DNA from: Gammaproteobacteria bacterium
GTDB taxonomy: Bacteria > Pseudomonadota > Gammaproteobacteria > SZUA-229
Assembly: GCA_013042055.1 (NCBI GenBank)
Contig: JABDQW010000023.1
Coordinates: forward strand, 1-48,208
DNA length: 48,208 nt
Direction: 5' to 3'
The notes under the pieces were generated by a model. That model searched no databases. It saw only the letters and a list, made by a program, of their open reading frames with translations, and was not told the DNA's origin. The position numbers and the translations under genes were made by a program. Of the stretch, positions 19,438 through 28,037 are shown in pieces; the stretch's first letter is position 1, and every line of letters starts with the position of its first letter.

Positions 19438-20976
19438 ATGGGTGAAGCCAGAAAAGTCCCGCGAAAACCGACACTACTAATTATTTTAGACGGGTTTGGA
19501 GTGAACCCGAGCCGCATCAACAATGCAGTACTGGAGGCCGAAACCCCGCGCCTCGATGAGTATTTTTCCCGGCATAGCCACACCACGCTCGATGCGTGCG
19601 GCAGTGCCGTGGGCTTGCCTGATGGCCAAATGGGTAATTCTGAAGTAGGTCATATGACGATGGGCTGCGGCACGATCATGCGCCCGGACCTGGTGCGGAT
19701 CAATGACGAAATCGCCAATGGCAAATTCTTTCAAAATGCCGCATTGGTTGCTGCAGTCGAGGACGCGGCTGAACGGCAGCGGTCGCTTCACCTGGTCGGC
19801 TTGGTTTCCGATGGTGGTGTGCATAGCCACATCGATCACCTAGTCGCGCTGATTGATTTATGCAACCAACACAAGGTGAAGCCCATTGTTCATATGATCA
19901 CCGATGGCCGTGATACAGCTCAGATGTCTGCTCTGGTTTACCTGCATCAATTTGAGGACAAGCTGGCAGAAGCCGACGGTTGTATCGCGACCCTGTGCGG
20001 TCGATACTATGCGATGGATCGTGACCACCGTTGGGACCGAACCGAACTGGCCTGGAAAGCCATGGTAAAGGGTAAGGGTCGCGAGTCCGAAAATGCTTTA
20101 TATGCGATTGAAGAGGCCTATGCTCGCGGAGAAACCGACGAGTTCATCAAGCCAACGGTGTTGGAGGGCTGTGAGCAGATAGCGGCGGAAGATAGCGTCA
20201 TTTTCTTTAATTTCCGCGATGACCGGCCGCGCCAGCTAGCTGCGGCATTAAGCCAAGCGCATTTCAAGAAGTTTAAAAGGGGCAAATTTCATGGTGCCAA
20301 TGTCACCTGCTTGACGGAATATGATCCTAAATTTCTGTTGCCGATCGGGTATGCGCCAGAGCGGCCACAGCATACCCTCGCGTCTGTCGTCAGCCGCGCA
20401 GGTTATATGCAGTTTCATTGTGCTGAGACAGAGAAGTACGCCCATGTGACGTATTTCTTCAATGGGGGTAAGCAGAAGCCGTTTGCCGGTGAAGATCATG
20501 TCATGGTACATTCTCCGGACGTTGCAACCTACGACTTGAAACCCGAAATGAGTGCAGCTGAGGTGGCTAATAAGGCCATTAAAGCGCTGCGGTCACATAA
20601 ATACGGCTTTATTCTGGTCAATTTTGCGAATGGCGATATGGTGGGTCACACGGCGGTTCGCGAGGCGATTATCGCTGCCGTCGAAGCCTTAGACACGCAT
20701 GTCGGTCGTGTGTTGGATGCGGCTGTTGAATCGGGTTATTCGGTGCTGTTGACTGCTGATCACGGCAATTGTGACGAAATGGTCGATCCGGTTACCCAGG
20801 AACCACACACTCAGCACACGCTATATCCTGTGCCCTGCATGATTATCGATGAAACCAACTGGCATCTGATGCCGGGTGGGGACCTCAGCTCCGTGGCGCC
20901 GACGGTGCTGCAGTTAATGGGCTTGCAACAGCCTTCAGAGATGACTGGTAAAAGTCTGTTGAGAAAGAAGTATTAA
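19438..20976 (+). CDS. gpmI: 2,3-bisphosphoglycerate-independent phosphoglycerate mutase
   Basis: LLIILDGFGVNPS, GLPDGQMGNSEVGHMTMGCG, YYAMDRDHRWDR, LTADHGNCDEM. Confidence 0.96.
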   Translation: MGEARKVPRKPTLLIILDGFGVNPSRINNAVLEAETPRLDEYFSRHSHTTLDACGSAVGLPDGQMGNSEVGHMTMGCGTIMRPDLVRINDEIANGKFFQNAALVAAVEDAAERQRSLHLVGLVSDGGVHSHIDHLVALIDLCNQHKVKPIVHMITDGRDTAQMSALVYLHQFEDKLAEADGCIATLCGRYYAMDRDHRWDRTELAWKAMVKGKGRESENALYAIEEAYARGETDEFIKPTVLEGCEQIAAEDSVIFFNFRDDRPRQLAAALSQAHFKKFKRGKFHGANVTCLTEYDPKFLLPIGYAPERPQHTLASVVSRAGYMQFHCAETEKYAHVTYFFNGGKQKPFAGEDHVMVHSPDVATYDLKPEMSAAEVANKAIKALRSHKYGFILVNFANGDMVGHTAVREAIIAAVEALDTHVGRVLDAAVESGYSVLLTADHGNCDEMVDPVTQEPHTQHTLYPVPCMIIDETNWHLMPGGDLSSVAPTVLQLMGLQQPSEMTGKSLLRKKY

Positions 20977-20986
20977 AGCGGGCTAG

Positions 20987-23170
20987 CTAATGTGTCCGAT
21001 GTCGACCGCTGTGCATGCCTCCTGGATTCGCGTCGGGAACGGCATAGGGTTCCTGCATTAACAGTTGAGCGATGACATCGGCTGGCAAGGGTTTACAGAA
21101 CAGAAACCCCTGCGCTTCGTTACAGTCAATTTCCTGCAGATAATCCAATTGCTGCTGGGTTTCAACACCTTCGGCAATAACGTTCAAGTTTAAACCCTTG
21201 CCCATCGCGACGATGGTGTTGATGATAGACTTGCCGGTATGCTTCATGTTCACTTCCTTTATGAAGGTACGGTCTATTTTTAATGTGTGAATTGGTAGTT
21301 TGTGTAAATAGCTCAACGAGGAATAACCGGTACCGAAGTCGTCAATCGCTATATATACGCCTCTTTTACTGATGTTCTTTAGTTTGTGTATGATGCTATC
21401 CATGTCGCTCATAATTGTATTTTCGGTGATTTCGATTTCAAGGCAGTGACCTGGAATACCATTATCCCTGAGAACATTGGAGACGTATTTGATAATGTTT
21501 TTATCGGCAAGCTGACGAGCCGACATATTGATTGACATACGTATCTCTGGAAGACCAGCATCTCGCCATCTTTTCAGTTCAGCGCAGGCGTTGCTCAGCA
21601 CCCAATGGCCGACGTCAACAATCATGCCGGTCTCCTCGGCAAATGGGATAAACTCCGCGGGAGTGATGAGTCCGTGTGCCGGATGATTCCAGCGTAACAG
21701 CGCCTCGACGCCAACGATGTCACCTGACTTGATATTGATTTGCGGTTGATAAACTAGCTGAAATTCATTATTTTCCAGTGCCTTGTGGATGCCTGTTTCC
21801 AGCGAAAGATTCTGGAAATAGGGTGTTGTCATATCAGTGCTGTAGAACTTGAAATTGTTTTTACCTGTATCTTTGACATGATACATGGCGACGTCGGCGT
21901 GTTTGATCAATGTGTCCATATCCTTGCCATCGCGCGGAAATATCGATATGCCAATGCTGGCGCTGACATAAAGTTCGTTACCGTTGATGATGAATGGCCC
22001 TTTTAAGACTTCATTGATTTTTCCGGCAATTTTGCTGATATCTTCCTTGCCATTACCTATTTTTGGAAGCAACAGCGTGAATTCATCACCTCCGAAACGA
22101 GCAAGCGTATCACCTTCTCTAATACAGCTTTTCAAGCGTGTGCTGACTTGTTGTAGCAATTCATCACCAATAACATGACCCAGCGAATCGTTTATATTCT
22201 TGAAGCGGTCAAGATCAAGAAACATCACGGCCAGCATCTCCTGTTCACGTTTTGCTTGTGAAATCGCGAGACCAAGGCGGTCTCTTAACAGGGCGCGGTT
22301 CGGCAGGTTGGTCAGCAGATCATGATGTGCTTGAAAGTTGATGGTTTCCTCGGCGATCTTGCGCTCAGTGATATCGCGCGCTACGCCGTAAGTGCCTGCG
22401 TAGCTTTTTTTTCTCGAATCGCTCTCACTTGTATACATGCCCACAGAACTGAGTTCAACGGGTAGTGTGCGCGTATCAAAAATATGTTGTGAGCTTTCGT
22501 CTTTGTATTTCAAGCGTATCTCGACGTTACGCGATGCGCGCTCACCAACACGTCGTTCATTGAAGATATAGCGGGCAGCCTCGAGATCTGTTTGGTATAC
22601 CAGGTATGAATAGTGTTTTCCGATGAGTTCCTTGGGGTTATAACCCAACAGTGTTTCAATACGGTCGTTAATGAAAGTGAAATGCCCGTCGCGGTCGAGC
22701 ATATAAATGATGTCGGGCGAGGTATTGACTAAATATCGGTGAAGGCGCTCGGACTCACGTAATTGATCTTGTATTAGTGTGTTTTGTTTTTGCAGATGGA
22801 TTTCATTTAGCGCATTGTTGATTGTAATGATCAATTCGTCAGTGGCATACGGTTTGCGCAAAAAATCATAAGCGCCCTGTGAGCAGGCGTCTCTGGCTGC
22901 TTCGAAAGATGTCTCGCCACTAACGACAATGACGGATGCGCTCATCTGCTCTTGTTTGATGTGACGCATCACGTCATGGCCATTGACATAAGGCATTTGC
23001 AGATCCAGCAACACCAGGTCGTATTCTTTCTGGTCAAGGCAGACGATGGCTTCACGACCGCCGATAGCCGTATCGGCATCAATGCCACGTAAAGCGAGCA
23101 GGTCTCTCAGGCTCTTTAGTACTATGGGGTCGTCGTCGACGATGAGGATATTCTGTTCATTATGGCTCAT
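20987..23170 (-). CDS. Response regulator REC-PAS-GGDEF-EAL (c-di-GMP signalling)
   Basis: REC (NILIVDDDPIVLKSL...LVLLDLQMP), PAS, GGDEF (REGDTLARFGGDEF with RxxD I-site), EAL (VGVEALLRWNHP). Confidence 0.95.
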   Translation of the reverse strand: MSHNEQNILIVDDDPIVLKSLRDLLALRGIDADTAIGGREAIVCLDQKEYDLVLLDLQMPYVNGHDVMRHIKQEQMSASVIVVSGETSFEAARDACSQGAYDFLRKPYATDELIITINNALNEIHLQKQNTLIQDQLRESERLHRYLVNTSPDIIYMLDRDGHFTFINDRIETLLGYNPKELIGKHYSYLVYQTDLEAARYIFNERRVGERASRNVEIRLKYKDESSQHIFDTRTLPVELSSVGMYTSESDSRKKSYAGTYGVARDITERKIAEETINFQAHHDLLTNLPNRALLRDRLGLAISQAKREQEMLAVMFLDLDRFKNINDSLGHVIGDELLQQVSTRLKSCIREGDTLARFGGDEFTLLLPKIGNGKEDISKIAGKINEVLKGPFIINGNELYVSASIGISIFPRDGKDMDTLIKHADVAMYHVKDTGKNNFKFYSTDMTTPYFQNLSLETGIHKALENNEFQLVYQPQINIKSGDIVGVEALLRWNHPAHGLITPAEFIPFAEETGMIVDVGHWVLSNACAELKRWRDAGLPEIRMSINMSARQLADKNIIKYVSNVLRDNGIPGHCLEIEITENTIMSDMDSIIHKLKNISKRGVYIAIDDFGTGYSSLSYLHKLPIHTLKIDRTFIKEVNMKHTGKSIINTIVAMGKGLNLNVIAEGVETQQQLDYLQEIDCNEAQGFLFCKPLPADVIAQLLMQEPYAVPDANPGGMHSGRHRTH

Positions 23171-23246
23171 TTTCTCTTTACTCTATGGTGCAGTGCGCCC
23201 CAGTCTTTCGCGTTCTCTATTGATCAGCAAATACCAGGATAAGCGC

Positions 23247-25508
23247 TTATTCTTGTATATTTCGTGGCAGTAGTATGTGAAAACTCGTGCCTTTATCGCT
23301 GCTCCTGCAGCTGATAGAGCCGTGTAGTTCATTCACAAGATTTTTTACGATTGTAAGCCCCAAACCTGCATGTCCCTCACCTTTTGTTGTTGTTACTGGT
23401 GAGAACAGATCAGGTAAAATCTTGGCTGGAATACCCGGCCCGTCGTCGGCAACACAGATCTCAAAGTGTGCTTTTCCATCGACGTTTACCTGGTCTTGAG
23501 TGTAGACCATAATCTGGCCCTCTGCAGGAAGTGCCTCAACTGCATTTTTTACCAGGTTCGTATAGATCTGTTTTATCGCGTCCGCGTTGGTCGAGATCGG
23601 CGGCATACTTTCATCGAGATTGAGACTGATATCAATGTCATGCGCACCGAACAGGGACGTCTGAAACATGTGCGATAAGTCAGCGATCAGCCCATTGACA
23701 TCAACCGGAACGCTCTCGCTAATATCGGCCTCAACCGAGATGGGCTGCGCGAGATTTTCAAGCATCGTACTGATGCGCTGGATCTCGGCGCGGATAGTTG
23801 CCAGATCCTGTTGCGCTGGGTCATCACCTTCGAGCTGGATGCCAAGTATTTCCAGGTAGTTGTTGATGATAGTCAGAGGGTTACGTACCTCGTGTATGAC
23901 TTCTCTGGCGCGGGCTTTGAGGAATTTTTCCGGGTCGATTCCCATGTGATCCTCGCGCTGGTTACGAAATTCGGCAAGTGAGGTACTGATGGTGCGCGCT
24001 ATCTCATTAGCAAAGCGTTTTAACAACCCTTGTTGGTTCGATAACGCGGGTAATTGTGCTTCATCGATTCCCAGCAGCAACGTCCCTATTGCGGCGTTGT
24101 GTACGATTAGTGGCATGCAAAACAAACCTTCCTTATTGTTCAGGTCGATCAACTGGCAATCGAGAATGGAGAGATTGTCCGGGTCTTTATTGAATGAATG
24201 AATAGCGCGCATTTCCAGCAGAGCATCAGTCACAATGCTGCGACCCGGTTCGAGCGGTATGCTAATGTGTTGCAAGTGGGGATCGTTTTCAGTCGTCGAC
24301 GTTGCTTGAATCTTGTCATCAGCGGCGTCGTACAGGAAAAGTATACAGTCATTGATCCCGAATAAGACTGCTATATTCTGCTGTAGTGCTTTCAATAGGG
24401 CGCGTTTGCCGTCGATGCGTGAGAAGTGTTGGTGAACGCCGTCAAGCATCGCGATATCGCGAATTTGCTCGGCCAGCTTGACCTGCTTCAACTGGTCAGT
24501 GGACATGATTTTGTCGATGGTTTCGTTATCGATGTTAATATCGCGTGTTGCGATCCCGAACTTTTCGGCGATTTTTCCGATTTTCTCGTCGCAATTAGCC
24601 CGTATCTTCTCTATCAAGTCTGCAGGAAGTCCAAATAACTGTCGCGCGGCATTGTGTGCTTGCTCGGTATTGTCTCTATAGTTGTCATGGCTTATCAGGT
24701 TGGCCAGGTTAATGATCTTGACTAATGGATGTGCATCGAGGATTTTAGTGATGGGCTCGTGGTGGTACATGATGGCGTCGGCGAGGAACGGATGGCCATC
24801 GCGTAGTACGAACAGTTGAGCACCAACATGGCAGTGGGTGGTGTCGAGCTGATCGCTTTCCATCGTGTGTACATTTTCGTCTTCATCGACGTGAGTTAAC
24901 TCGGCGGTGTATCTATCCGGGTAGGCAGATTCCATAACCAGCTGACCCGCGTCGTGCAACAGGCCCGCAAACCAGGCTTCGCCGGTATGTTGGTAGTCCG
25001 TGAGTTGAGCGAGCTGCTCTGCAACGCAGCCACAATAGATCGAGTGGCGCCAGTGTCGCTTGAGAAAATCCATGCGCTGCTGGCTGCTGCGTGAAAAAAA
25101 CTGATGAACTGCTGAGGTTATCGCAATGCTTTTGATGGTATTGATACCCAGGCGCGACAGCTGTTTTTCAAGATTTTTCAGGCTTGTGCATTCGTTACCA
25201 CAAGAAGAAATCACCTTCACGCAGAGAGCGGGATCGTTTTGAATGATGTTGGCCAGCTTGTCGAACGACACGTTCTCATCTTGGCAGGTCTCGAGCAGTT
25301 GCACTAGCACGTGCGGCAAGGTAGGCAGTTTATGAATATCTGTCTTCTGAAGTAGTCGTATTGCTTGTTTATGCATCTGGCTGGTGTTTATGTGTTGTCC
25401 AGGTATACCCGGAAAAATGGTTGGTAGGCGAACGATGTGATCATGCGTATCTGATGAGCGCCGGAGATTTACATTTTTACTTTTCGATTTTGAATATGCA
25501 AGAAACAT
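23247..25508 (-). CDS. HDOD domain - sensor histidine kinase (HisKA/HATPase_c) fusion
   Basis: N-terminal HDOD (LPTLPHVLVQLLETCQDENVSFDKLANIIQNDPALCVKVI...AGLLHDAGQL); C-terminal REVIHEVRNPLTIINNYLEIL H-box and VADDGPGIP...GHAGLGLTIVKNLV ATPase. Confidence 0.92.
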   Translation of the reverse strand: MFLAYSKSKSKNVNLRRSSDTHDHIVRLPTIFPGIPGQHINTSQMHKQAIRLLQKTDIHKLPTLPHVLVQLLETCQDENVSFDKLANIIQNDPALCVKVISSCGNECTSLKNLEKQLSRLGINTIKSIAITSAVHQFFSRSSQQRMDFLKRHWRHSIYCGCVAEQLAQLTDYQHTGEAWFAGLLHDAGQLVMESAYPDRYTAELTHVDEDENVHTMESDQLDTTHCHVGAQLFVLRDGHPFLADAIMYHHEPITKILDAHPLVKIINLANLISHDNYRDNTEQAHNAARQLFGLPADLIEKIRANCDEKIGKIAEKFGIATRDINIDNETIDKIMSTDQLKQVKLAEQIRDIAMLDGVHQHFSRIDGKRALLKALQQNIAVLFGINDCILFLYDAADDKIQATSTTENDPHLQHISIPLEPGRSIVTDALLEMRAIHSFNKDPDNLSILDCQLIDLNNKEGLFCMPLIVHNAAIGTLLLGIDEAQLPALSNQQGLLKRFANEIARTISTSLAEFRNQREDHMGIDPEKFLKARAREVIHEVRNPLTIINNYLEILGIQLEGDDPAQQDLATIRAEIQRISTMLENLAQPISVEADISESVPVDVNGLIADLSHMFQTSLFGAHDIDISLNLDESMPPISTNADAIKQIYTNLVKNAVEALPAEGQIMVYTQDQVNVDGKAHFEICVADDGPGIPAKILPDLFSPVTTTKGEGHAGLGLTIVKNLVNELHGSISCRSSDKGTSFHILLPRNIQE

Positions 25509-25967
25509 GTAATATTTTGTAAAAAATAAAACCCGATGGCTTGCAATTTTCTTTAAATTTCAGGCCAGTAGAACTATCAGCCATCGCTACTACCAGGCGA
25601 TGATTGTAATTTTTGATCGCGCTCACTGGCAGCTGATCAATGCCTGGAGCATTGAAATAAGTTGCTTTTGGGCAGAAAATGACGCCTGGCGCGCATGCCG
25701 CGAGAAGGCAGACGCGCACCGCTGTCTGTTTTATTTGATGTTATTTCAGTCAGGTGAAGATAAATCAGCCGGGCTAGCTTGCTGGTAAAATTCAGAGCCT
25801 TCATGCAACATAGGGACTAGCGGTGCCATATTGCGTTAAATCCGGTCGTGTTAATCAATCATAGCAGGCAACGATTGGGCCTGAATATTGGCCAACGACT
25901 GCATTTGTGTTTCGACACGGCGATGAAGATAACATATTTAAACATGCACATAGCGTAGGAGAGCAAA

Positions 25968-26816
25968 TTGAAACATCTATACACATATAAGGTTTGGCTT
26001 TTCATGGCATATATCATGATGGTCGCTGCTAAGGCCCACGCGTACACCGACGATGAGCTGGGTTTTTCAATTGATATCGATGAGAGCTATCAGTTATCGA
26101 GGCAGTATGATGTGATCCGATTCCAGTCGGCAGGCAGTGACAATGTTGTCATTATCAAGAACTGGCCAGGCCTTACTGAGGAAATGGCCAAAGACTATCT
26201 GTTGGGCGGTTACCAAGATGACGTGATTGCCGTTGTTGCTAGCGGTGACGTAAGCAAGCAGGAAGTCGAAAATGGTTCGGGCTTGTTGGTTGATGTAATG
26301 GCGATTGTCCAGCGAAAACTGACGAAAGGTTTGGCTGCGGCTTTTATCGGCAATGATGGTCAGGGTATGGTGCTGCTGGCTGTTGCGGCCGAGAGTGAGT
26401 GGGACCAATTTAGATCTGAGGCTAAACAGATTGCATCGAGCGTAGTATTCAAGCAACCTAGTGCCGGCCCTGATGCACGCGATTGGTACTATATGCTGGC
26501 AGGAAAAAGCTTGGTATTCCGTGGCGAATCCAGCGATACGAGACGCAAGGAAATTCTCCATCTCTGCGGCGACGGCGGTTTCATGCATCGCCTGGCCACG
26601 TCCTCGATGCAGGATTCGGGTACCGGCTCAGCGTTCGGGTTTTCATCGAAGTCCAAATCGGGATCCTGGGAGGTTGTCGATGTTGATGGTGTAAGTCGCT
26701 TGGTATTGCACTACGGTGATGGAAGCGAGGAGTCTGCCGCGATTGAAGACAGGGACGGTCGCTTTTCTCTCGATGGGCGAAGATACATCATAGCGAGAAC
26801 TCGACATTGTCGCTGA
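25968..26816 (+). CDS. Hypothetical secreted protein
   Basis: 282 aa with N-terminal signal-peptide-like MKHLYTYKVWLFMAYIMMVAAKAHAYTDDE; TAGGAGAGC SD-like site upstream; start annotated TTG by the track. Confidence 0.7.
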   Translation: MKHLYTYKVWLFMAYIMMVAAKAHAYTDDELGFSIDIDESYQLSRQYDVIRFQSAGSDNVVIIKNWPGLTEEMAKDYLLGGYQDDVIAVVASGDVSKQEVENGSGLLVDVMAIVQRKLTKGLAAAFIGNDGQGMVLLAVAAESEWDQFRSEAKQIASSVVFKQPSAGPDARDWYYMLAGKSLVFRGESSDTRRKEILHLCGDGGFMHRLATSSMQDSGTGSAFGFSSKSKSGSWEVVDVDGVSRLVLHYGDGSEESAAIEDRDGRFSLDGRRYIIARTRHCR

Positions 26817-26940
26817 GCCGGCAGATCAGCCAATCCATTAATACGGCGGCCGGGTAAACCCGGCCGCTGTCTCTTGATCGTAGCATCACAGCTGCTTTTA
26901 AGCCGGCATAGCCCGGATGGGCAAATGTTGTTCGAGCAGA

Positions 26941-26996
26941 CCTGTCGCGCTTCAGGCTGGTCTTCGTGTCCGTAAGCTTTTTCTTCCTCAAACCGT
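26941..26996. repeat. Dispersed intergenic repeat (copy near 40725-40781)
   Basis: Near-identical 56-57 bp sequence shared with 40725-40781. Confidence 0.85.
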
Positions 26997-27217
26997 GGTG
27001 ACAGCGTTTATTTGTCATCATGACGTTGACAAGCGGAGTGATCACCCCAGGAGCCCAGAAGAATCCGCTGTGGGAATCGATCTATAAATTATGCATTTCT
27101 TTACATATCGATTGATTAGACCAATAGTTGATACCCGTCAAGTCTGCTAAATTAGAGCATAGTAAAATACTAATTGAGTAGGTTGATGAATATTTTTATT
27201 GGTATCTGGGGGTATCT

Positions 27218-27349
27218 ATGAAAGAGTGGTTAGACTTGTTATTTGGAAATGCCAGTGGTTTGATGAGTATGATTGTCATCTTTGGGACGATTGCAGTTGC
27301 GGCCTTTCTCGTAACAATGCTGGTGGTTAAATCAAGCCAAGAAAAGTAA
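27218..27349 (+). CDS. Small membrane protein, DUF3149-like (43 aa)
   Basis: MKEWLDLLFGNASGLMSMIVIFGTIAVAAFLVTMLVVKSSQEK; single TM; GGGGG near -8. Below the ORF track length cut-off. Confidence 0.7.
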   Translation: MKEWLDLLFGNASGLMSMIVIFGTIAVAAFLVTMLVVKSSQEK

Positions 27350-27442
27350 GTTTGTTGATATTGGCGAGTGAGAAGTAGCAAGGGAGGGGCTGGCTTATCG
27401 CAATTTGGGTAGAACTTTCTCCCTTGCTGCATTTTCGCTTAT

Positions 27443-27797
27443 TGGTGGGCCTGGAAGGACTCGAACCTTCGACCAATGGATTCACTTGTCCCCGGTATTT
27501 CTATCGGGAGCGGACTATCTCATCACCCTCAGCTGCCCCATTTTTCAGAACCACTGTTAGAGTGCGGGACGCTTGAACCTGTTATTAAGAACACTCGGTA
27601 TCTAAACCAGTTCTCAGGTAGTCTCTGCACCTTCCGGAAGTGTACTCCCGGTTTGGCTCAGGGTTGCCAGCAGTCGAATCTTTACTGAGACTGGCTGTTA
27701 AGGTTTCCCTGAATTCATCCCGTTCATCTCATTTCTTTCGAAATGAGCGCACCTTTTTTGATGAGTCCACTGCTCTAACCAACTGAGCTACAGGCCC
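27443..27797 (-). tRNA. tRNA-Ile(CAU) interrupted by a group I intron
   Basis: Exons join to GGGCCTGTAGCTCAGTTGGTTAGAGCAGTGGACTCATAATCCATTGGTCGAAGGTTCGAGTCCTTCCAGGCCCACCA (77 nt): 7-bp acceptor GGGCCTG/CAGGCCC, anticodon arm GTGGA-CTCATAA-TCCAT, T arm GAAGG-TTCGAGT-CCTTC, encoded CCA. 5' exon 27797-27761, 3' exon 27482-27443. Confidence 0.93.
27483..27760 (-). other. Group I self-splicing intron (278 nt, no ORF) in tRNA-Ile(CAU) anticodon loop
   Basis: Follows exon U (CAU|) and ends in G. GAAA-capped P2 (CTCATTTC-GAAA-GAAATGAG). P4 strands TCAGGG/CCCTGA, P5 GCCAG/CTGGC. R-like GTGCAGAGACTA and S-like GATAGTCC give P7 GACTA/TAGTC. Confidence 0.92.
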
Positions 27798-28037
27798 AAA
27801 AGAACATAAAGTCATCGATGTAACGCAGTGTCGTTGATCGCTCTATTTTTATCCTATGCGCTCACATGCGTGATGATAGCGTATTGGACTGAGCGCTAAC
27901 GCGCACGCAACGAATTATATATGAAACTTTTTAGGCAATCATGAAAAATTCGACATTAGGTTTAAATATACGGGCTGCTGTGGGGTATGGCAACACCCGG
28001 AGCCTGATGTCATACTCCGGATGTCGAGCCGTACAGA

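Noticed and set aside
25477-25788. Small ORFs on both strands between the HDOD-kinase and the secreted hypothetical
   Set aside because: No SD or recognisable family, and mutually overlapping; not supported as genes.
27476-27688. 70-aa plus-strand ORF across the tRNA insertion
   Set aside because: Antisense to the tRNA and group I intron; no LAGLIDADG, GIY-YIG or HNH motif.
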